Source: GCA-2720975 sp964467985
Lineage (GTDB): Bacteria; Planctomycetota; UBA1135; GCA-002686595
NCBI GenBank assembly: GCA_964467985.1
Contig: CAYXTP010000020.1
Span: 1 to 36,982 of the forward strand
Direction: 5' to 3'
DNA length: 36,982 bases
Both the position numbers and the translations under genes were made by a program. Numbering within the stretch: position 1 is the first letter of the stretch; each line of letters begins with the position of its first letter. Shown here one piece after another: positions 30,376-36,982 of the stretch. The notes beneath the pieces were generated by a model that was given only the letters and a program-made list of their open reading frames with translations, was not told the origin of the DNA and made no database searches.

Positions 30376-32889
30376 ATGACCCATAACCTTTTCTTCAAGC
30401 GCGAGCGCCCTCTCCGATTCCTGCTCGTGCTCGGTGCCTGCGTTTCTCTCAGCGCCGCTATGTGGGTCCCATCCAATGGCGTCTCGTCCGGCCCTGTCGC
30501 CCAGGAAGGCCGTGTGGTCCTGGTCGGATTCGATGGTGCCGATGCGCGCACCACACAGCGCATGATTGAGGAGGGTCGCCTGCCCAACCTTGCCCGGCTG
30601 GCAGAAGCGGGGACCTTCGCCCCGCTCATTTCAACGAACCCGGCCGAGTCCGCGGCCGGCTGGGCGGCTTTGAACACGGGTTGCAATCCCGTAAAGAACA
30701 ACGTTCCGAGCTTCATCAAGCGCAACACGAAAGGCACCCAGATGCCGGCCTTCGGGCACATCTACCAGGAGGACACGGAGATTGAGAACCCCAACTCCGG
30801 CGGGTTGGCTTCAAGCCTCATGAGTGCGGTCGAATCCAACACATCTCTCGACCCCAAGCTGGGTCTAGGGTTGGTTGTTGCCTTCGTGGCGCTTGCGGGA
30901 TTCTTGATCGTGTTCTGTGGACTGCTCAAGGTCCGCTTGAAACTGGCAGCGGGTCTCTCTCTGCTGCTGAGCGCGGCGGGTGGCTACGCGGGCGCGGCGT
31001 GGGCGAGCAGCGGCGGGGCCGTGGGGCCCGAGACCTACGAGGTCCCGAGCGTCTTCAAGAACGCGGTCAGCCTGCCCGGTTTCTGGGATATTGCTGCTCG
31101 CGGCGGCAAGCGGGCCATCGTGTTGGATGCAGCCCTTGCGTTCGGTCAGGAGACGGTTCCCGGCGCACGAGTTCTCGCTGGCCTAGGCCTGCCCGACGTA
31201 CGTGGTGCGGGTAACGGAAACTGGTTCATCTACACGACTGACGACACCGAGGTCCATCGTGCGCCCAAGGGCTGGGTGGACGGCAAAGGGTCTGGTACGG
31301 GCACGACGTTCCGGGTTGACGAAGCTGACGGCAAGATCGAGACCGAGGTCTACGGCCCCGTAAACTTCACCAAGAAGCCTGTGTTCGAGGATTTGATCGC
31401 GCAGATCAACGAGCAGTTGAAAGACCCGGACCTGGGTTGGAAAACGGGCGGGGAGTTGCGCGACAAGCGCAAGGCGGCCGAAGCGCAACTCAAGGGCATG
31501 AAGGAGAAGCCGCACGAGCATCGAGTGAGCCTGCCCATGACTTTGGAACGTCGGGGCGAGGAGTTGGCGATCACGATCTCCGGGGACACGCAGACCGCCT
31601 CTGAAGGGCAATGGACCGAGTGGTTCCGACTGCCCTTCGAGTTGGCCCCGGGTCTGACAGCCGGCGGCCTGACCCGCGCGCGCGTGATGGAGTTGGGCGA
31701 CGTGATCACCATCTATTTGCACACCTTCGATATCGACCCCGAGAACCCGCCGGTGTGGCAGCCTGTCAGCCAACCCGCGAGTTTCGCAGGCGAGCTAGCA
31801 GGTTGGGCAGGCGGTCCCTTCGAGACCCTGGGTTGGTCGTGCATGACCAACCAACTCAAGGACAAGAAGATGCCCGTGGACGTATTCCTCGAGGACATTG
31901 AGTTCACGATGAAATGGCGTCAACGCTTGACCCAATCCGTGCTCGATCGTGACGACTGGGACGTGCTCTTCAGCGTCTTCAGCACGACCGACCGCACACA
32001 GCACATGATGTACAAGTACCACGATCCTCTGCACCCGCTGTATGATCCGGAGGAGGCGGCGCGCGTGGTCGAGTTCTTCGGCAAGCCCACGGCCCTCAAG
32101 GACATCATTCCGGCCATCTATGAGCAGATGGACGCGACGGTGGGCGCGATCCTGGCCAAGCTCGATCCAGCCGACACGCTGATGCTGTGTGCTGATCACG
32201 GGTTCACCAGCTACCGCCGGGGCCTGGAAGTGAACAACTGGCTCGAGTCCGAGGGTTACCTGACCCTCAAGCCCAGGATCTCCAAGACCAGCCAGAACAT
32301 GGCTCTGCTGTCTGCTGATTGGAGCAAGACCCAGGCCTACTCCCTGGGCCTGGGCATGGTCTACGTGAACATGGAAGGCCGCGAGACGGGTGGCATCGTC
32401 GACCAAGCGGATGCCAAGGCGCTCTTGGAGGAGATTGGGCAGAAGCTCGTCGCGTTGCGCGACGCGGGTCCGGAGGACGAGCCCTTCGCCGAGCCCCAAC
32501 AAGTCGTTCTCGACTATTCCCTCATGGATGACCTCTACAAGGGGCCCCAGGACTGGGGACAGGCGGACTACCCCTGTGCCGACATGCAAATCGGTTTCGC
32601 CGAGTTCTATCGCGCCTCTTGGGGCACGGTCTCCGGCAAGCTCAAACTGGTGAAGGACGAAGATGGAAGCGTCGTCGTTGGCCCCATGTTCCGGGACAAC
32701 AGCAACAACTGGTCAGGGGACCACGCATCCAACTCTCCGAATCTCGTGACCGGCATTTTCTTCAGCAACAAGCCCGTCCAAATTCCAGAAGACGGTGTCA
32801 GCGTGATGCATATCGCGCCCACCATTCTGGAGACCTTGGGTGTTGAGATTCCGGCGAACTTCGACTTGCCTCCTTTGGTACGCAAGTAG
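30376..32889 (+). CDS. Alkaline phosphatase/phosphodiesterase-superfamily membrane protein
   Basis: 837 residues. It starts with a signal or anchor (residues 13-30), then VVLVGFDGADA (metal residues D53, D56), a probable nucleophile region TNPAESAAGWAALNTGCNP (Ser92 in the usual Thr/Ser position), and later FSTTDRTQHMMYKY and LMLCADHGFTSYRRGLEVNNWL, with a final WSGDHASNSPN..T...F. This is the type I phosphodiesterase/nucleotide pyrophosphatase fold. Unusually, two hydrophobic helices (about 163-184 and 189-209) lie between the nucleophile and the rest of the catalytic domain, so the chain seems to loop back through the membrane. The substrate is unknown. Its stop TAG shares a G with the GTG start of the rhodanese gene. 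Confidence 0.85.
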   Translation: MTHNLFFKRERPLRFLLVLGACVSLSAAMWVPSNGVSSGPVAQEGRVVLVGFDGADARTTQRMIEEGRLPNLARLAEAGTFAPLISTNPAESAAGWAALNTGCNPVKNNVPSFIKRNTKGTQMPAFGHIYQEDTEIENPNSGGLASSLMSAVESNTSLDPKLGLGLVVAFVALAGFLIVFCGLLKVRLKLAAGLSLLLSAAGGYAGAAWASSGGAVGPETYEVPSVFKNAVSLPGFWDIAARGGKRAIVLDAALAFGQETVPGARVLAGLGLPDVRGAGNGNWFIYTTDDTEVHRAPKGWVDGKGSGTGTTFRVDEADGKIETEVYGPVNFTKKPVFEDLIAQINEQLKDPDLGWKTGGELRDKRKAAEAQLKGMKEKPHEHRVSLPMTLERRGEELAITISGDTQTASEGQWTEWFRLPFELAPGLTAGGLTRARVMELGDVITIYLHTFDIDPENPPVWQPVSQPASFAGELAGWAGGPFETLGWSCMTNQLKDKKMPVDVFLEDIEFTMKWRQRLTQSVLDRDDWDVLFSVFSTTDRTQHMMYKYHDPLHPLYDPEEAARVVEFFGKPTALKDIIPAIYEQMDATVGAILAKLDPADTLMLCADHGFTSYRRGLEVNNWLESEGYLTLKPRISKTSQNMALLSADWSKTQAYSLGLGMVYVNMEGRETGGIVDQADAKALLEEIGQKLVALRDAGPEDEPFAEPQQVVLDYSLMDDLYKGPQDWGQADYPCADMQIGFAEFYRASWGTVSGKLKLVKDEDGSVVVGPMFRDNSNNWSGDHASNSPNLVTGIFFSNKPVQIPEDGVSVMHIAPTILETLGVEIPANFDLPPLVRK

Positions 32890-33206
32890 TGCAGAGAGTT
32901 TCTCCGCTCGACTTGCAGGGGCGCCTAGCCGCCGGAGAGGACATCACCATCGTGGATGTACGCGAATCCGGGGAGCTGGAGATCTGCTCCCTCCCGGCTG
33001 TCGTTCACATCCCGCTGGGCGAGTTGTCTGGCAGGCACACCGAGCTAGATCCAGACCATTGCTACGCCCTGCTTTGCCACCACGGCATTCGCAGCGCACG
33101 GGCTGTCGGATTCCTGATGCAGCAAGGTTTCCAGCATGTAATCAATATCGAAGGGGGCATCGAGCGCTGGACCGATGACGTGGATCCGACTCTGAGACGC
33201 TACTGA
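32889..33206 (+). CDS. Rhodanese-like single-domain protein
   Basis: 105 residues with TIVDVRESGELEICSLPAVVHIPLGEL, then the active-site loop LLCHHGIRSARA with Cys63, then HVINIEGGIERW. The rhodanese family carries sulfur as a Cys persulfide and transfers it to acceptors, in the cytoplasm unless exported; no signal is present. GTG 32889 shares its G with the TAG of the upstream phosphodiesterase-like gene, so translation is coupled by termination-reinitiation. The functional link between them is unknown. Confidence 0.88.
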   Translation: MQRVSPLDLQGRLAAGEDITIVDVRESGELEICSLPAVVHIPLGELSGRHTELDPDHCYALLCHHGIRSARAVGFLMQQGFQHVINIEGGIERWTDDVDPTLRRY

Positions 33207-33252
33207 GCATGGGCCGAAGTGCCTCCACTGGCGTGACGCGCGTGGCACCTGC

Positions 33253-33258
33253 TACCCT
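33253..33258 (+). promoter_or_regulatory. Candidate -10 box (TACCCT) next to the symporter start
   Basis: TACCCT is followed by six bases and then ATG 33265, a spacing consistent with a leaderless start. The box matches only TA...T, so confidence is limited. Confidence 0.3.
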
Positions 33259-33264
33259 GCGCCC

Positions 33265-34845
33265 ATGAGCGATCATTGGAAGGTTCTCGTGTGGATGGTG
33301 GCCGGGGTTCTTGTGGGCTTGGTCATGCAGTGGACGATGCCCGCTCCAGCCTGGGTGGGGGCGGAGTTCAGCGCTCACCCGGCAGGCCTTCAAGTTCAGT
33401 CTGTGACTTCAGGCGGGCCCGCAGCCAAGGCTGGCGTTTCTGCCGGAGACGTGTTTCGTGCGGTGGCCAGGGGGCGCGGAGGGTCGCAAGAAGAAATCGT
33501 AGCCCTGTCTTCGGAAGCTGCTCTCGAGGGGACGCCGCAAAGCGCCCTCGATCGCAGTTCGAACGGTGAGGTGATTTGGTTTCTGCCCGCTCTGCAGCCC
33601 AACCAGGCTGAACCCAGTGGCGAACTGGTATTCGAAGGCGCAAGACCCGTCGCCTTGACGATGGACCCAAACTGCCAGCGTGCGTTTTGGCTGGCACCCT
33701 TCAAATTCGCAGCGGACATCTTCTTGGCGTTGCTCAAGATGCTCATCGTGCCGTTGGTTCTTTCTTCCATCGTGGCGGGGGTCGCGGGCGTGGGAACGAT
33801 GAAGGACCTGCGCCGCCTGGGGGGCAAGACTTTCGCCTACTACATGGTGAGCAGCCTGCTGGCGATCGTGGTGGGGCAGATTTTGGTCAACGTCATTCGT
33901 CCCGGGGAGGGAGCCTCACTGGGTTTGGCCATGGCCGATGCAGGCATGACACCGGATGACAGTTTCATCGACGTCATCAAGCGCGCCATTCCCGCCAACA
34001 TTTTCTCGGCCCTACAGGACAACGGGGCCATGCTCTCGATCATCTTCTTTGCTCTGCTATTGGGGTTCTTCATTACGCAGACGGCTGAGCCCCACAGCAC
34101 GCGCATCCGGGAGATCTTTGAGAGCTTCTTCGAGGTCATGATGAAGATGGCCGGCGGCGTCCTAAAACTGCTGCCCTACGGAGTCTTCGCGCTGATCGTC
34201 AAGGTCACCGCCGCCACGGGCTTCGCACCCTTCAAGGCACTGCTGCTGTACATGTTCACCGTGGCCTTGGCCCTGCTGCTGCACTCGGTGATGACCCTGC
34301 CGTTGCTACTGAAGTTCGTGGGCAAGATGAACCCGGTGCTGTGGTTCAAGGCCATGTCCCCGGCCCTGATGACAGCGTTCAGCACCAGCTCGTCGAGCAT
34401 GACCTTGCCCGTGACACTGAAGACCGTCGAGCACCGAGGGCGCGTCAGCAACAAGGTCACATCCTTCACCCTGCCCTTGGGTGCCACGATCAATATGGAC
34501 GGCACCGCACTCTACGAGTGCATCGGCGTGATTTTCCTTTCCCAGTACTACGCCTCGATCAGCGACTTTTCGCTGACGTTTGGGGACCAGGCCTTCATCG
34601 TCATCTTGGCCCTACTGGCCAGCGTCGGGGCGGCCGGGATCCCTTCTGCCGGGCTGGTCATGATGTTGACAATCCTGTCCGCTCTAGGCCTGCCCCTCGA
34701 GGGCGCGGCACTCCTGCTAGCCGTTGATCGCCCCCTGGACATGTTGCGCACCTGCGTCAACGTCTGGTCCGACTCCTGTGGGGCGGCGGTTGTCGCCCGC
34801 ACCGAAGGGGAGACCGGGCCTCTAGAGCCCATCACCTCGGGGTAG
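33265..34845 (+). CDS. Dicarboxylate/amino-acid:cation symporter with a PDZ-like insertion
   Basis: 526 residues. The transporter core is DAACS (glutamate/dicarboxylate) type: STSSSSMTLPVTL (hairpin 1, 373-385), GATINMDGTALYE (410-414 NMDGT), GAAGIPSAG (hairpin 2) and D488..D492M.R495T..N499V..D503 in the last helix, matching the substrate and sodium residues of GltPh-like proteins. Between helix 1 (7-24) and helix 2 (about 150-172) is a PDZ-like domain, about 36-128, with GLQVQSVTSGGPAAKAGVSAGD as its clearest block, followed by a Gly/Pro-poor linker. Typical family members have only a short loop there. It should import dicarboxylates or amino acids with Na+ or H+. The PDZ-like domain would lie outside the cytoplasm. 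Confidence 0.9.
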   Translation: MSDHWKVLVWMVAGVLVGLVMQWTMPAPAWVGAEFSAHPAGLQVQSVTSGGPAAKAGVSAGDVFRAVARGRGGSQEEIVALSSEAALEGTPQSALDRSSNGEVIWFLPALQPNQAEPSGELVFEGARPVALTMDPNCQRAFWLAPFKFAADIFLALLKMLIVPLVLSSIVAGVAGVGTMKDLRRLGGKTFAYYMVSSLLAIVVGQILVNVIRPGEGASLGLAMADAGMTPDDSFIDVIKRAIPANIFSALQDNGAMLSIIFFALLLGFFITQTAEPHSTRIREIFESFFEVMMKMAGGVLKLLPYGVFALIVKVTAATGFAPFKALLLYMFTVALALLLHSVMTLPLLLKFVGKMNPVLWFKAMSPALMTAFSTSSSSMTLPVTLKTVEHRGRVSNKVTSFTLPLGATINMDGTALYECIGVIFLSQYYASISDFSLTFGDQAFIVILALLASVGAAGIPSAGLVMMLTILSALGLPLEGAALLLAVDRPLDMLRTCVNVWSDSCGAAVVARTEGETGPLEPITSG

Positions 34846-34870
34846 CGTGGCGGCATGGACCGGGTCCGAG

Positions 34871-34876
34871 TAGAAT
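34871..34876 (+). promoter_or_regulatory. Candidate -10 box (TAGAAT) of kptA
   Basis: TAGAAT matches the consensus at 5 of 6 bases and lies 31 bases before GTG 34908. No clear -35 is seen. Confidence 0.45.
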
Positions 34877-34907
34877 CCCGCCCTCGACCCGATCCAGTAG
34901 ACCCGCC

Positions 34908-35858
34908 GTGGCCCGCGTGGCCCTGACCGCACCCATGACCCAAGGTAGCCTGACCGAGAGAATCACCCGTTCCCTGGCCTACATGCTTCGGCATCGACCC
35001 GAGGAATTCGACTTGGACCTGGATGGCCGCGGGGCCGGCGCAATTGGCGAGGTCGTCGAAGCCCTCTGTGATCGCCTAGGCGAGGACATTGAGGAAGACG
35101 ATGTGCACGAGGCCTTGGATGCTGGCGGCCGCAGTCGCTACGCCATCGAAGACGGACGCATTCGCGCCCTCTATGGCCACTCCTTCTCAGTAGATCCCGG
35201 GGACAGTACCGATCCGCCCGAGTTCCTCTACCTGGGCGTCGGTAGTCGCGACGCTGGCCGCGCGGAAGAAGACGGACTGCGTGGCGGACGGCGGGCGTTC
35301 CTGCACCTGGCCCTCACCTACGAGGAGGCCCAAGAAATGGGTCGCCGTGCGGCTCCGCAGTACGCCGTGATCAAGGTCCACGCCGCCAAGGCGGCCGAGA
35401 ACGGATCAAAGTTCTATGATCGCGAAGCCCTCTACCTAGCCGAGGACATCGCTGTGGACTTCATCGAAGTGGGTGAAGTTCACGAGGACGGCATCCGCCG
35501 CGAGAGTCGGGGACGCGGACCCCGACGGGGTCGCTCCGGACGAGATGAGCGTGGCCCGCGCCAGCGCGGTGGCGGAACCCGTGTGGGGGGGGCTCGAATT
35601 CGGGCGACACAAGAGAGTTCAGCCGCGTCAGCGGATAACGACTCTGACTCAAGAGCTGAGCCGGCGGTCCAAGATTCAGCCCAGGCCCGGCCTGCAGCCG
35701 CTCCCTCGGGATTCGGCGAAGGACTGGCGGGTTCATCTTCTTCCAAGCCGAGTCGTGCAACCAAGCCGGAGCCTGAGCCCGCTCCGGTGCAGGAATCGGC
35801 ACCACAACCCGAAGAATCTAATGAAGGTGGGTCCGGGTTTGGAGCGGGCATCCTCTAG
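34908..35858 (+). CDS. kptA: KptA/Tpt1-like RNA 2'-phosphotransferase with a long low-complexity tail
   Basis: 316 residues. The N-terminal 190 match KptA/Tpt1: SLAYMLRHRPEEF (R28, H29), RSRYAIEDGRIRALYGHS (R86, G90-H91-S92), FLHLALTYEEAQEMGRR (second-domain Arg) and LYLAEDIAVDFIE. The family moves an RNA 2'-phosphate to NAD+. The Arg-His-Arg-Arg set appears present, but the usual LYHGT is LYLGV and QGHS is YGHS, so activity may be altered. From about residue 195 the chain is disordered-looking: an Arg/Gly stretch (198-230), then Ser/Ala/Pro/Glu-rich sequence, not usual in KptA. The start may be ATG 34935 instead of GTG 34908. It is followed 21 bases later by the WaaP-like kinase gene. Confidence 0.82.
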   Translation: MARVALTAPMTQGSLTERITRSLAYMLRHRPEEFDLDLDGRGAGAIGEVVEALCDRLGEDIEEDDVHEALDAGGRSRYAIEDGRIRALYGHSFSVDPGDSTDPPEFLYLGVGSRDAGRAEEDGLRGGRRAFLHLALTYEEAQEMGRRAAPQYAVIKVHAAKAAENGSKFYDREALYLAEDIAVDFIEVGEVHEDGIRRESRGRGPRRGRSGRDERGPRQRGGGTRVGGARIRATQESSAASADNDSDSRAEPAVQDSAQARPAAAPSGFGEGLAGSSSSKPSRATKPEPEPAPVQESAPQPEESNEGGSGFGAGIL

Positions 35859-35879
35859 CCCAGGCTCCTGCAGTCGATC

Positions 35880-36827
35880 ATGAGTTCCCTGGCGGTCCTG
35901 GACGAACTGCCCGCTGGGTACTTCGTCGAGGAAACCCCTCGGGGCATCATCGCCGTGCATGCCGACGCCGCTCGCGCTCTGCACGAAGCGGGCTACGGGC
36001 CTGATGGTGAGGACGGGACTCTCATCCCCTCTGAACTTTCGGGCAGGCGCCCGCTCTTCCGTTTCGGGCCTGCTGCGCCCGCTGGAGCTCGGGCCTATCT
36101 CGTACGCCGACTCAGCCATGGTGGGCTCATGCGATGGATTACCGGGCAACGATTTCTGACGCCCGAGCGTCCCTTCAGGGAGTTGATTCTCTCCGACTTG
36201 CTCCTGCGCATGGGCATTCAGACGCCGCGTGTTGTTGCGGCTCGAGCCGTTCGGGATCGAGGCGGTTGGCGACTGGATGTGATGACTTCGCGCGTCGAGG
36301 ATAGCGTGGATTTGGGGTGGGTGTTGGGTGCCATGCGTCGGGGTGAAGTCTCCGATGCAGCAAAGCGCCGAATTCTCAAGGGTCTGGGGTCCTTGGTGCG
36401 CGAACTGCACCTGCACGGTTGCCCCCACGCGGACTTGCAGCCCGGCAACATTTTGATCACCAAGGCTGCATTGGAAAACGAGACCCCGTCTTTCTGGATC
36501 ATCGACCTCGACCGTTCGACGAGTCAGGCCGAACTCAGCGATGCGGAACGGCAAGCCAACCTAGCTCGCCTTTACCGTCATGTGGCGCGGCGGGACGAAC
36601 AGTTCGGTCCCTCGGTCTCGCGCTCCGACATTGCACGCTTCTTCCGCGGCTACAGCCCCGATGGAGACTCATGGCGCACGGATTGGAGGGCTGTGCGCGA
36701 GCGGTATGCAGCGGGGCTTTCCTGGCACCGACTGGGGTGGTTTCTGGAGCGCCTCTTTGGTGGGCGACGAGCAGACCCTCGGAACACCGGCAAGGTGGAA
36801 GCGGCTTCAGCCGCCGAAACGCCCTAG
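35880..36827 (+). CDS. Kdo/WaaP-family lipopolysaccharide kinase-like protein
   Basis: 315 residues. It shows the family opening VRRLSHGGLMRWITGQ.F....RPFRELILSDLLLRMGIQTP, the catalytic loop HADLQPGNIL (H183, D185, N190), and IIDLDRS with D209 as the metal-binding Asp. The family phosphorylates Kdo or heptose of lipid A cores, using ATP at the inner membrane face. Whether the acceptor here is lipopolysaccharide is inferred from family only. ATG 35880 lies 21 bases after kptA, suggesting a shared transcript. Its stop shares CTAG with the convergent gene's stop at 36824-36827. Confidence 0.85.
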   Translation: MSSLAVLDELPAGYFVEETPRGIIAVHADAARALHEAGYGPDGEDGTLIPSELSGRRPLFRFGPAAPAGARAYLVRRLSHGGLMRWITGQRFLTPERPFRELILSDLLLRMGIQTPRVVAARAVRDRGGWRLDVMTSRVEDSVDLGWVLGAMRRGEVSDAAKRRILKGLGSLVRELHLHGCPHADLQPGNILITKAALENETPSFWIIDLDRSTSQAELSDAERQANLARLYRHVARRDEQFGPSVSRSDIARFFRGYSPDGDSWRTDWRAVRERYAAGLSWHRLGWFLERLFGGRRADPRNTGKVEAASAAETP

Positions 36828-36982
36828 GAACGGATGAGCTGGTGGATTCCGTAGAAAGGCAACCAGATCAGTGACGAGACCAAGTGCAGCACGAGCCAGA
36901 GTTGACGTAGATCGGGGTCGGCGCTGACTTGGAGCAGATATCCCGAGATGACCATGGGCGTAAACAGGCCAAACAAGACCCA
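36824..36982 (-). CDS. C-terminal end of a small membrane protein (partial)
   Basis: The window ends inside a minus-strand frame with no stops. Its last 52 residues contain two hydrophobic segments, WVLFGLFTPMVISGYLLQV and LWLVLHLVSSLIWLPFYGI, with His residues in the second (HLVSS and GIHQLIR). This could fit a cytochrome b-like or other small membrane protein, but nothing more can be said from the fragment. TAG 36826-36824 is read from the same CTAG that provides the opposite gene's stop. Confidence 0.6.
   Translation of the reverse strand, partial: WVLFGLFTPMVISGYLLQVSADPDLRQLWLVLHLVSSLIWLPFYGIHQLIRS

Overview
The window looks like a chromosome segment from a GC-rich member of the Planctomycetota (inference; no rRNA is present). 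The support is a protein pairing the planctomycete-type membrane-bound dehydrogenase domain and haem domain with DUF1080, a planctomycete-type cytochrome c fused to leucine-rich repeats, two sulfatase-fold enzymes, the futalosine menaquinone genes mqnC and mqnE, and a single-chain glycyl-tRNA synthetase. Several genes have a TAnnnT-like -10 box only 6-9 bases before the start codon, so leaderless mRNAs may be common. I see no insertion sequence, prophage, CRISPR array or tRNA.

Layout. 1-6.4 kb: tail of a Lys/Ala/Cys-rich protein, a strong terminator, a formylglycine-type sulfatase, and convergently a Dabb-DUF1080/dehydrogenase/haem operon. 6.4-9.4 kb: an RlmI-like methyltransferase, an RluA-family pseudouridine synthase and a GT87 glycosyltransferase whose 3' end overlaps the next gene. 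9.3-12.4 kb: a sulfatase-fold lipoprotein with Thr in place of the usual Cys, divergent from a cytochrome c/LRR/triple YHS-like protein. 12.4-16.2 kb: mqnC-mqnE (4-base overlap) divergent from glyS. 16.3-17.4 kb: a thioredoxin-fold gene interrupted by an in-frame TGA exactly where the first Cys of WCGPC should be. 17.6-21.9 kb: gamma-glutamyltransferase and a beta-propeller lipoprotein. 22.1-26 kb: a small membrane protein and a packed operon lgt / divergent RNase HII-like gene / 43-residue small ORF / FAD oxidoreductase. 26-30.2 kb: a Pus10-family pseudouridine synthase, a FabZ-like dehydratase, a MATE transporter and a membrane-anchored CarboxypepD_reg-like protein. 30.4-37 kb: a phosphodiesterase-like membrane protein with a one-base overlap to a rhodanese, a dicarboxylate symporter with a PDZ-like insertion, a KptA/Tpt1 relative, a WaaP-like kinase and the end of a small membrane protein.

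The strongest discovery is the gene at 16392-17399. Read through TGA at 17079-17081 it encodes one complete TlpA-like protein with a Trp-Sec-Gly-Pro-Cys active site, and a bacterial-SECIS-like hairpin follows at the expected distance. A normal gene call would split it into a truncated protein and an orphan fragment.

Other themes are RNA processing (RlmI-like, RluA-like, RNase HII-like, Pus10, KptA, GlyRS), envelope and lipoprotein biology (Lgt, two lipoproteins, WaaP-like kinase, GT87), and redox or c-type cytochrome proteins. These groups are scattered rather than one pathway, but several pairs are translationally coupled.
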